Origin: a virus
Strand: one strand, 5' to 3'
IMG/VR virus record: IMGVR_UViG_3300031974_002286
Coordinates: 1 to 20,745 of that record
DNA length: 20,745 bases
This document shows positions 5,466 to 12,382 of the stretch, piece after piece. The translations under genes were made by a program, and so were the position numbers. How positions within the stretch are numbered: position 1 is the stretch's first letter; every line of letters begins with the position of its first letter. The notes under the pieces were generated by a model that ran no database searches, was not told where the DNA came from, and saw only the letters and a program-made list of their open reading frames with translations.

Positions 5466-5519
5466 GTTTAACTGATGAAGCCTAAATGGCAGAAACACCC
5501 GGCAACGGGTGTCTTAAAC
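5466..5519 (+). ncRNA. Hammerhead ribozyme 5 (type I)
   Basis: Stem I is GTTTAA/TTAAAC (5466-5471 with 5514-5519), a third version of this helix. The core is CTGATGA (5472-5478). Stem II pairs GCC/GGC within 5479-5491 with an A-A mismatch at 10.1-11.1 and a TAAAT loop. GAAA is at 5492-5495, stem III is CACCCG-GCAA-CGGGTG (5496-5511), and U5512-C5513 ends the GTC triplet. Predicted cleavage falls after C5513, 24 nt before the ATG at 5538. The conserved AAACACTTAAATT (5516-5528) overlaps the stem I 3' strand here. Confidence 0.85.
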
Positions 5520-5537
5520 ACTTAAATTGTAAAAATT

Positions 5538-6104
5538 ATGAGAAACAAAAACAAGGCTATGGAAGCCGACGCAAGAAAAAGAAGAATGCTACATTTTTTA
5601 AAAGGCAAAACCGCAAAGCAAAGAAATCGATATTTCAAAAGTATTGCAGATTTCGAAGCAAGTGAAATTGATTACAAAATCGAACACTACAACAAACCGG
5701 GTGCCGATGTAAGACGTACTTGGTTTAGAAACCGCGAAGAAGCCGTAAAATATTACGAAGAACGAAAGACGATGCTTCCAACGCTTATTTACAAGGCGAC
5801 GAAAGAAGGCGATGAATATTTTGACAACAAGTTGAAGTTCATGGTCAACAAGTTAGAATCGTTTGGACTACTTGAAGATGGTTGGGAAATTTCTGATTCA
5901 AATTTTAGCGTTTCGGAAGGTTTAGGACTTAACTTTTGGATTGAAGTTGCAAAGCAGACCGGAAAGATTTCAGAAGGCACCTATGAACGCGAAGAACGAC
6001 GCGTCTATGGTCGTTTAGTTTGGGTTGAGTGTTACGATAAGGTTTCACACTATCGTTTCATTGTGACTAACAAAAAGACAAATCACCACAAGCAGACCGC
6101 GTAA
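5538..6104 (+). CDS. Hypothetical protein, last gene of ribozyme operon, 188 aa
   Basis: The ATG lies 24 nt after the ribozyme 5 cleavage site. The N-terminus is strongly basic (residues 1-35, many Arg/Lys), which would suit nucleic-acid binding. It is followed by a helical charged region and a more compact domain with WEISDSNFSVSEGLG and RRVYGRLVWVECYDK. The final segment is basic and His-rich. I recognise no family. This is the longest gene of the operon and the only one not followed by a ribozyme; a strong terminator follows instead, so its mRNA would have a ribozyme-made 5' end and a normal terminated 3' end. Confidence 0.75.
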   Translation: MRNKNKAMEADARKRRMLHFLKGKTAKQRNRYFKSIADFEASEIDYKIEHYNKPGADVRRTWFRNREEAVKYYEERKTMLPTLIYKATKEGDEYFDNKLKFMVNKLESFGLLEDGWEISDSNFSVSEGLGLNFWIEVAKQTGKISEGTYEREERRVYGRLVWVECYDKVSHYRFIVTNKKTNHHKQTA

Positions 6105-6118
6105 TTGTAAAACACACC

Positions 6119-6144
6119 CCCCCGAAAACAATCGGGGGTTTTTT
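6119..6144 (+). terminator. Rho-independent terminator of ribozyme operon
   Basis: CCCCCGA (6119-6125) pairs perfectly with TCGGGGG (6132-6138) around a six-base loop, followed by six T. It ends the operon 15 bp after the last stop. Confidence 0.9.
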
Positions 6145-6169
6145 ATGTTTAAGAAAAAAAAATCAAATT

Positions 6170-6319
6170 ATGCAAATCGTAGCAACAAACAAACATTTAA
6201 CAATTAGCCGTCTAGCTTACAACAGACTGCAACAAGTCAACGCATTTATTGGTTATGGTTCATTCCTTATTGACGAAGATGAACTTGACGAATTATGTGA
6301 ACTTTATCCTTTTTATTAA
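6170..6319 (+). CDS. Small hypothetical protein, 49 aa
   Basis: This short ORF lies between the terminator at 6144 and the gene at 6337, preceded by AATCAAATT, a leader typical of this genome. The product begins MQIVATNKHLTISRLAYNRL and ends in an acidic, Tyr/Phe-containing tail. It is probably a small two-helix protein of unknown function. An overlapping 20-codon frame from the ATG at 6145 is Lys-rich and less likely. Because it follows a terminator, it needs either read-through or its own promoter, which I could not identify. Confidence 0.55.
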   Translation: MQIVATNKHLTISRLAYNRLQQVNAFIGYGSFLIDEDELDELCELYPFY

Positions 6320-6336
6320 CTTAACTTTTTAAATTT

Positions 6337-6621
6337 ATGTTTAGCACTAAATCAAATACCGAAAAAATAGAAGCATTGATTGACAAACTTGACAAACTAC
6401 TTCACAAGGTAAACGAAAGGGAACTTGACCTTTTCGGCAAAACTCAAATGAGCAAGAAAATCGAAAAAGATTTGAATGGCTTCTTTTGGGCATATAAAGA
6501 CCCGGAAGACGTGTTCATTGACAAAGAAGGTACAATTGACATCCTAGAAGAAAAAGTAAACGTCTTGACGCTTTATTTAATTGGATTACGAAACATGAAC
6601 AAATACACTTATCACTTTTAA
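6337..6621 (+). CDS. Hypothetical helical protein, 94 aa
   Basis: The ATG is preceded by the AU-rich stretch AACTTTTTAAATTT. The first 35 residues are a heptad-like helix with Leu/Ile and Lys/Glu (IEALIDKLDKLLHKVNERE), suggesting a coiled coil. A FFWAYKDPEDVF segment and a second leucine-rich helix follow (ILEEKVNVLTLYLIGL). There is no membrane segment or catalytic motif. It lies among small unknown genes before the packaging module. Confidence 0.65.
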   Translation: MFSTKSNTEKIEALIDKLDKLLHKVNERELDLFGKTQMSKKIEKDLNGFFWAYKDPEDVFIDKEGTIDILEEKVNVLTLYLIGLRNMNKYTYHF

Positions 6622-6630
6622 TTTAGAACT

Positions 6631-6846
6631 ATGAATCAAAAAACAGAAATCGACAAATTGATAACCGCGGCTTTTTCTGACGAAAACCGGGTTGTTTATC
6701 GGAAGCTAAAAAATCAAATGTTTGCGGTTCGTTACAAATCGCCAAACGACATTGAATTCGAACAATTACACGGTGCATGCAAAAGACATTCGTTTTACGG
6801 GCGTAGGGATGCACTTCAGAACTTCGACATAGTATTTCATATCTAA
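6631..6846 (+). CDS. Hypothetical protein, 71 aa
   Basis: Starts 9 bp after the preceding stop. The product is small and basic (MNQKTEIDKLITAAFSDEN, later HGACKRHSFYGRRDAL) with alternating hydrophobic residues suggesting a mixed alpha/beta fold. I do not recognise it. Tight spacing to the upstream gene argues that both share one transcript. Confidence 0.6.
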   Translation: MNQKTEIDKLITAAFSDENRVVYRKLKNQMFAVRYKSPNDIEFEQLHGACKRHSFYGRRDALQNFDIVFHI

Positions 6847-6876
6847 ATTGATTTCCTATGCTTAAAACGCTTAAAA

Positions 6877-6951
6877 ATGGCTTTAAATGACATTCTAGGG
6901 GTCTATACTACACCCCGCTTTTATTCTATTAACTTTAATTCTAAAATATGA
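6877..6951 (+). CDS. Possible tiny ORF, 24 aa, coupled to next gene
   Basis: An ORF starting MALNDILGVYTTPRFYS ends with a TGA that overlaps the ATG of the next gene (ATGA at 6948-6951), an arrangement typical of translational coupling. It covers most of the 101-bp gap between neighbours. The same stretch holds a weak hairpin, GGGGT/ACCCC (6898-6916). Without homologues the coding call is weak. Confidence 0.3.
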   Translation: MALNDILGVYTTPRFYSINFNSKI

Positions 6952-7181
6952 CAGACTTGATTGAACTTAAATCGGTGGGTTGCATGATTGATTCGAAAGG
7001 CATCATTTACCCACAATTTGCGGACGGAAGTGTCGATTGTGAATCCGGAATGGATTGGGACATGTGTTCGAAAGAATTTTATTCTAAATTATCAAAAGAA
7101 GACAAATTGAAAATTGAATCGGTTGTGACTTCCATGTCAATCAAACCTTTTCAGTCGGTCTTCAATCGTTTTATTTTTTAG
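6948..7181 (+). CDS. Hypothetical protein, 77 aa
   Basis: The product starts MTDLIELKSVGCMIDSKG and has a polar, acidic middle (VDCESGMDWDMCSKEFYSKL). A hydrophobic, aromatic C-terminus follows. Three cysteines are present, but no CxxC pair. No family is recognised. It is the last of the small middle genes; the region after its TAA holds a terminator and then the promoter of the packaging operon. Confidence 0.6.
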   Translation: MTDLIELKSVGCMIDSKGIIYPQFADGSVDCESGMDWDMCSKEFYSKLSKEDKLKIESVVTSMSIKPFQSVFNRFIF

Positions 7182-7201
7182 GTTTTTGTGTTTTGTTAAG
7201 G

Positions 7202-7237
7202 ACGGGCGTTCATTGATTTGGGCGTCCGTTTTTTTTT
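7202..7237 (+). terminator. Rho-independent terminator before packaging module
   Basis: ACGGGCG (7202-7208) pairs with CGTCCGT (7223-7229) with one G-T wobble, followed by a nine-T tract (7229-7237). It isolates the upstream small genes from the terminase operon. Confidence 0.75.
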
Positions 7238-7249
7238 GCCTTAATTTTG
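7217..7249 (+). promoter_or_regulatory. Putative Bacteroidota-type promoter for packaging and head operon
   Basis: TTTG at 7217-7220, a 21-bp spacer and TAATTTTG at 7242-7249 match the TTG-N17-23-TAnnTTTG consensus exactly. The ATG of terS is only 5 bp beyond the -7 box, so the transcript would be leaderless or nearly so. The -33 part overlaps the terminator hairpin. Confidence 0.55.
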
Positions 7250-7254
7250 CCGAT

Positions 7255-7617
7255 ATGAAATCAACAAATCCGACAATTAAAAAAAAGGCGAAAATGATAA
7301 CGGCGTTGAATAAGTCACACGGCATCATCAAAACGGCTTGCGACGTGGTTGGGATTCATAGGTCAACGCATTATCAATGGCTAAAGGACGACCCCCAATA
7401 TCGGAAGGACGTTGAAATGGCATGTGAAAACGCAATCGACGACGTGGAAAAGAAATTGTTTGACCGAATAAACGCTGAAGACACAACTTCAATCATTTTC
7501 TACCTAAAGACCAAAGGCAAAAAACGCGGCTATGTTGAAAGGACGGAAGTTGAATCGTCCGGGTCATTGGAAACTTCGGTCAACTTTGTAGTTCACAAAG
7601 ACAAAAAAGATGATTGA
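7255..7617 (+). CDS. terS: Terminase small subunit
   Basis: A 120-residue protein directly upstream of the large terminase subunit. Its N-terminal half has a helix-turn-helix of the kind found in small terminases (GIIKTACDVVGIHRSTHYQW, where the recognition helix follows a short turn), then a helical oligomerisation region and a variable tail. TerS recognises the phage packaging site and loads TerL. The ATG at 7255 is chosen because the -7 promoter box ends at 7249; an upstream in-frame start would lie within the terminator. The 3' end overlaps terL by 8 bp. Confidence 0.8.
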   Translation: MKSTNPTIKKKAKMITALNKSHGIIKTACDVVGIHRSTHYQWLKDDPQYRKDVEMACENAIDDVEKKLFDRINAEDTTSIIFYLKTKGKKRGYVERTEVESSGSLETSVNFVVHKDKKDD

Positions 7618-8770
7618 AATCAATTGCAATGTGCAGTTTGAGCAACTTCTTAAATCAAACAAACGATTCAAAGTCCATCAAGGTGGAACAAGGTCGGGAA
7701 AGACTTTCGCCATTTGTCAGTATTTGACCTACTTGATTAGGACTTCGGACAAGCCTTTGACCATTTCGATTATACGAAAGACGCTTCCGGCTTTAAAGGG
7801 GTCAGTTATGCGCGATATGGTGAAGGTTCTGACAGACGCGAACATGTACCATCAATGCGTTCATAACAAGGCGGAAAACACCATCCAATTTGGCAAGCAT
7901 TTGATTGAGTTCCTTTCGATTGACCAACCGCAAAAAATCCGTGGTCGCGGTCGTTCGATTGCGTTCTTGAATGAAAGCAATGAATTGGATTTGGAAGACT
8001 TCCGACAAATCAACATGAGAACCCGCGACTTTGTGATTATCGACTTCAACCCGTCCGACCCGGTTCATTGGTTATACAACGAAGTGATTCCGCGCGAAGA
8101 TTGCGACACATGGATAACCACATACAAAGACAACAAATTCTTGCAACCGGAACTTGTGCGCGAAATCGAACGAATGCGGGAACGTGACCCGGACTTTTGG
8201 CGTGTTTATGGTGAAGGTCAACGGGCGTTTTTCAGTAAGCGACAAATATTTTCCGGATGGAAGTTTATTCCAAAAGAAGACTTTCCCGAATTGGACAATC
8301 CGACGATTGGCATTGACTTCGGATTTGCCAATGACCCAACCGCCATTTTGATTGGTCAACGAATCAACGGGGTGGTGTACATTCACGAACTTATGTATAA
8401 GACCGGACAAACAAATCAAGACATTGCCGATTTTCTACATGCGAACCAACTCAATGATGTTTTGGCTTATGCAGATAGTGCCGAACCCAAGTCAATTGTT
8501 GAGTTGCGACAAATGGGTTGCTTGGTGAAGGAATGCAAAAAAGGTCAAGGGTCAATCAATGCCGGTATTTCGTTAATAAAGGAATATGACGTTGTGGTTT
8601 CGCTTGAATCAAAGAACATGCAAACGGAATACAATTCCTATTATTGGGAACAACTGAAGGACGGCACGATTATCAACAAACCGGTAGACAAAATGAATCA
8701 TTTGTGTGACGCGTTTCGTTACATGTTTTATTCACAATATTCAGCACGAAACGAATTTTTCGTCATTTAG
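7610..8770 (+). CDS. terL: Terminase large subunit (packaging ATPase-nuclease)
   Basis: A 386-residue packaging motor. The ATPase domain has Walker A GGTRSGKT at 25-32, and a Walker B region FLNESNEL near 118-125. The nuclease domain begins with IGIDFGFANDPTA near residue 233, continues with YADSAEPKS near 286 and ends with NHLCDAFRYMFY near 362. These supply the acidic residues of the RNase H-like active site. The length is slightly short but typical of PBSX/Terminase_3-like enzymes. It cuts concatemeric DNA and drives it through the portal. The gene overlaps terS by 8 bp and is followed 24 bp later by the portal gene. Confidence 0.93.
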   Translation: MIEINCNVQFEQLLKSNKRFKVHQGGTRSGKTFAICQYLTYLIRTSDKPLTISIIRKTLPALKGSVMRDMVKVLTDANMYHQCVHNKAENTIQFGKHLIEFLSIDQPQKIRGRGRSIAFLNESNELDLEDFRQINMRTRDFVIIDFNPSDPVHWLYNEVIPREDCDTWITTYKDNKFLQPELVREIERMRERDPDFWRVYGEGQRAFFSKRQIFSGWKFIPKEDFPELDNPTIGIDFGFANDPTAILIGQRINGVVYIHELMYKTGQTNQDIADFLHANQLNDVLAYADSAEPKSIVELRQMGCLVKECKKGQGSINAGISLIKEYDVVVSLESKNMQTEYNSYYWEQLKDGTIINKPVDKMNHLCDAFRYMFYSQYSARNEFFVI

Positions 8771-8794
8771 TAATTTTACAAAAATTTTCAACGC

Positions 8795-10510
8795 ATGGCG
8801 TCAATATTAGAACGATTAAAATCAATCATCAACAAGTCACAACAAACACATCCATCATTCAATCAAGCGGTTTACAACTACCTTGGCAATTCGGTAATTT
8901 GGAACCCCGAAAATGATGACACATTCATCAACAAAGGCTATCGACACAATGCGACAGTTTATTCAATCATCAACTTGATTAGCAAGTCAGCGACAACGAT
9001 TCCTTTGTGCATTTATGAAGTGAAAAAAGAAACCGAACTAAAAAGGTATAAAGCATTGACGTCTTCGGGCATTGACGGGGAAACATTGCATCGTTCTAAT
9101 TACATCAAAAAGAACGCCTTGGTCGAAGTGGAAGACACCGAACTTCATGAACTTTTAAGTCGACCAAACCCGGCGCAGTCATTCAATTCGTTTTTGGCTG
9201 AAATCATTGCGTTTCATTCCATCACGGGGAATTCATACGTCTACGGAATCAAACCGGAAACCGGCGCAAACAAACACAAGTATGTCGAATTGTATGTGTT
9301 GCCGTCGCAGAATGTCGAAATCAATTCCGGTGGAATCATGCAACCGGTCAAGGAATACACTTTGACATACAACGGCACTTATCGAATGCCGGCGGAATGC
9401 GTTCTTCACATGAAAGATTTTAACCCATATTATGACGGCACCGGTTCACACCTTTACGGCATGTCGCCACTAAAGGCGGGATTGCGTTCAATGGACGCAA
9501 ACAATGAAGCGTTAACGGCGGGCGTGAAGTACTTGCAGAACGGAACCGCGCGGGGGATGTTGGTTGCGGATGAAGGTGATTTGAATGAAGTGCAAGCGCG
9601 CCAACTAAAAGACAAGTTTAGGGAACAACACCAAGGCGCGAACAATATGGGCGATGTCATCATCACACCGAAAAAATTGTCATGGGTCAACTTTGGATTG
9701 TCCGCGTCTGACTTGACTTTAATTGAGCAGTACGGGCAAACAATCAAAGACTTGTGCAACATTTACAACGTGCCGGTGCAACTACTAAACAACACCGAAT
9801 CGTCGACCTACAACAACATGAAAGAAGCCAAAAAAGCATTGTACCAAAACGCGGTAATTCCGAAAATGACAATGTTGCGCGATGAACTCAACCGATGGTT
9901 GGTTCCGCATTATGGTGACAAGTTGTATTTGGACTTTGACTTTTCAGTCATTCCCGAATTGCAAGAAGAAAGCGACAAGGTGGTAAATCAAATGTCGGCG
10001 GCTTGGTGGCTTACACCAAATGAAAAACGTGCCGCGATGAATTACGGACTAGACGACGACACTTCCGAAATGAATGACTACTATATTCCGGCAAACTTTT
10101 TGCCGCTAAAGAACGAACCAAACTATCAAGAAATTGACATTTTGGAATCCAATGGCGGGTTGGCTGAAATGGAAAAGTCAGAACAGACATACAACGACTA
10201 CCCGCAGACGGCAACCAATAACGCCAAGCGAATGTTGGAATGGCGTGAAAAGTATGGTCGTGATGTGGTTCAAGGGGGGACGATGACCGGGTGGCGTCGT
10301 GCATCGCAATTGGCGTCCCGCGAAAATATCACCTTGGCAACGGTCAAGCGCGTTTATTCATTCCTAAAAAGACACGAAGACAACGCAACCATTGACCCAA
10401 AATATAAGGGTGAACCATGGCGTGACCGCGGGTATGTGGCTTACAACCTTTGGGGTGGTGCCGCAATGTTACCATGGGCGGAAAGAACAATCAAGAAAAG
10501 CGAAGAATAA
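8795..10510 (+). CDS. HK97-type portal protein with extra C-terminal domain
   Basis: Residues 1 to about 445 match HK97-family portals: an N-terminal helix-rich part with SIINLISKSATTIPLCIYE, a central stem/crown region, and the helical NIYNVPVQLLNNTESSTYNN segment that typically precedes the long clip/stem helices. Portals form the dodecameric channel at one capsid vertex through which DNA enters and leaves. At 571 residues it is longer than HK97 portal (about 420). The surplus, from about residue 465, is a separate domain starting near YPQTATNNAKRMLEWREKYG and ending with a Trp/Gly-rich part (YNLWGGAAMLPWAE). I have seen this kind of domain attached to phage head proteins, but cannot name its function. 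Confidence 0.9.
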   Translation: MASILERLKSIINKSQQTHPSFNQAVYNYLGNSVIWNPENDDTFINKGYRHNATVYSIINLISKSATTIPLCIYEVKKETELKRYKALTSSGIDGETLHRSNYIKKNALVEVEDTELHELLSRPNPAQSFNSFLAEIIAFHSITGNSYVYGIKPETGANKHKYVELYVLPSQNVEINSGGIMQPVKEYTLTYNGTYRMPAECVLHMKDFNPYYDGTGSHLYGMSPLKAGLRSMDANNEALTAGVKYLQNGTARGMLVADEGDLNEVQARQLKDKFREQHQGANNMGDVIITPKKLSWVNFGLSASDLTLIEQYGQTIKDLCNIYNVPVQLLNNTESSTYNNMKEAKKALYQNAVIPKMTMLRDELNRWLVPHYGDKLYLDFDFSVIPELQEESDKVVNQMSAAWWLTPNEKRAAMNYGLDDDTSEMNDYYIPANFLPLKNEPNYQEIDILESNGGLAEMEKSEQTYNDYPQTATNNAKRMLEWREKYGRDVVQGGTMTGWRRASQLASRENITLATVKRVYSFLKRHEDNATIDPKYKGEPWRDRGYVAYNLWGGAAMLPWAERTIKKSEE

Positions 10511-10520
10511 AACCGATTGA

Positions 10521-12380
10521 TTGGAAGCGTTAAGGAAAGAAATAAAGTTTTCCCGAAAAAAATACTTTGACAACTATCAAAAGGTTTTTAAATCGGCAGA
10601 ACGAAAACAAATCAAGTCGGTTCGTAAATACCTTTTGGGTGAATACAATCGATGTATTGACTTCTTTGTAAAAACGAATACAGTCCCTTACGAAGCAGTT
10701 TTTCGAACGGACGACCTAGTTGACGTTTATCGTGAGATGTACGCGGAAATAGGCGTTAAAATGGCTAAGAACTACAAGAATACGTTCGATAAGGTGTCTA
10801 AAATGTACAAAAACGACGAAAGGTCGTCAAGATACGATTTATTGAATCCCGATTTTGATGAATTCAATATTGAGTTTTGGCAAGCGATGGGACGTGCCGG
10901 TGAAATGTATGCGGGTGAGTTGGTGACTTTGGTGAGTGGTGCAAAAAAAGACCATGTAAAAAAGACAATCAAAGAACTTATGAACGACCCGTTTTACACA
11001 CAAATCGGGGCGGCAGAACAAGCAAGAATTTTCCGGAACTTTTTAGGAAAGAAGTTTGAAGAATATGCCAAATATGAATCGGAAAGATTGGTTCGAACTG
11101 AATCAACGACGGCGGCAAATTATGCTATCGGTCTTCAAGCGAAAGCAATGTTCATGGAAACGGACATGATAAAGGAATGGATAAGCGGACAAGATGGTCG
11201 CGAAAGACTTTCACATCGTGAAGCCAACGGACAACAAGTGCCGTTTAAAGGTTATTTTGAAATCGGAATCACGAAAAGACTTAACGGAAAAGAATTCATT
11301 TTCGGTACGGAACGACTTTTCTATCCCGGTGACCCGGAAGCGTCACCATCAAATCGAATCAATTGTCGTTGCGCACATGCACCGCTTCCGAAAGAAGACC
11401 TTGGTCAAGTTCGAAAGCCGACACCGGTTGACCCTAAAGTTCGCGAAGCCGTGATTGCAGAACGTGAAAGACAATCCGCGATTAGAACAGAACAAGAAAA
11501 ACTTGAAAGGTTGATTCGTAAAGCGGAAGAAAAAAGACTTGCGACGATTGAAAGCGAATTTAAAAAATATGAAAAAGATGTGGCAACCATGGTCAAAAAT
11601 GGGATGGGTCTTCCGGAAAAAGAATTGTTTGAGTTTACGCCGGGACTTAAAGGCATTGTTTTTGAGCGTGGCGGTAAGGGCGCAAGATATAGCCGGAACA
11701 AAAAACTTCTTTACATGGACACTTTAAACAACTATGGAAGCGCAGACAAACATACTTTAGCTCATGAAATTGGTCATCATGTTCACTACCAATACAACAT
11801 TTTTAGTCGCGAAGACCGTTTTCAAGAAAAGATGAATCCAATATTTAAAGAATTTTACAAAGAACTTGAAAGGTTCTTTAGCGGTAAAGGAAACACGCCT
11901 AGTGAAAACCGCGAACTTGCAAGTCTTGACAACACCTTTATTAATTACTACAACAAAGACGGAACGACCAATGAAGAACTTGTTGATGCTTGGACAACTG
12001 TTGTTAGGTCAAACTATTTGTTTCAAGATTCCGATTTGTCGGGTACGGAAGTTTCTTTTTTTATGACCGCTATTGCGGACACGATTGCGGCGGTCACAAA
12101 ATCAAAAATGGGAAATGGTCATGCGCCGTCATATTTCAGCACATACGAACCCTACGTCATAAGTCACGGCGTTGATGGCGACAATCTAAGACATGCCGAA
12201 GTTTTTGCAAACACTTTTTCAATATCGACTTGGAACAAAGACCCCGAAATGAAAAAGTTTTTGGATTACTTGCGAAAAGAATTTCCAATTCTCATGAAGA
12301 AAATTGACGACTACAACGAAAAAATGATGGAACACATACGGATTCAAATGGGTCACCAAATAGAACAACAAAATGATTAA
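10521..12380 (+). CDS. MuF/gp7-like minor head protein fused to zinc-metallopeptidase-like domain
   Basis: Residues 1 to about 290 look like the SPP1 gp7/Mu F family of head morphogenesis proteins, including RLVRTESTTAANYA, a TGQ-like SGQDGRERLSH segment and the terminal NRINCRCAHAPL. These proteins bind the portal inside the procapsid. A charged coiled-coil linker follows (about 305-360). A C-terminal domain then carries HEIGHH at 415-420 and a downstream HAEVFANTF segment with Glu560 as a possible third zinc ligand, as in zincin peptidases. The start is TTG at 10521: it directly follows an in-frame TGA, and the first ATG is 71 codons downstream inside the conserved region. The protein may be carried in the virion and could act on host proteins after injection or in head maturation. 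Confidence 0.8.
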   Translation: MEALRKEIKFSRKKYFDNYQKVFKSAERKQIKSVRKYLLGEYNRCIDFFVKTNTVPYEAVFRTDDLVDVYREMYAEIGVKMAKNYKNTFDKVSKMYKNDERSSRYDLLNPDFDEFNIEFWQAMGRAGEMYAGELVTLVSGAKKDHVKKTIKELMNDPFYTQIGAAEQARIFRNFLGKKFEEYAKYESERLVRTESTTAANYAIGLQAKAMFMETDMIKEWISGQDGRERLSHREANGQQVPFKGYFEIGITKRLNGKEFIFGTERLFYPGDPEASPSNRINCRCAHAPLPKEDLGQVRKPTPVDPKVREAVIAERERQSAIRTEQEKLERLIRKAEEKRLATIESEFKKYEKDVATMVKNGMGLPEKELFEFTPGLKGIVFERGGKGARYSRNKKLLYMDTLNNYGSADKHTLAHEIGHHVHYQYNIFSREDRFQEKMNPIFKEFYKELERFFSGKGNTPSENRELASLDNTFINYYNKDGTTNEELVDAWTTVVRSNYLFQDSDLSGTEVSFFMTAIADTIAAVTKSKMGNGHAPSYFSTYEPYVISHGVDGDNLRHAEVFANTFSISTWNKDPEMKKFLDYLRKEFPILMKKIDDYNEKMMEHIRIQMGHQIEQQND

Positions 12381-12382
12381 TT

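Noticed and set aside
6898-6919. GGGGT/ACCCC hairpin as a terminator between 6846 and 6948
   Set aside because: The stem is only 5 bp and the following sequence has just a short, interrupted T run; it is also covered by a possible tiny ORF.
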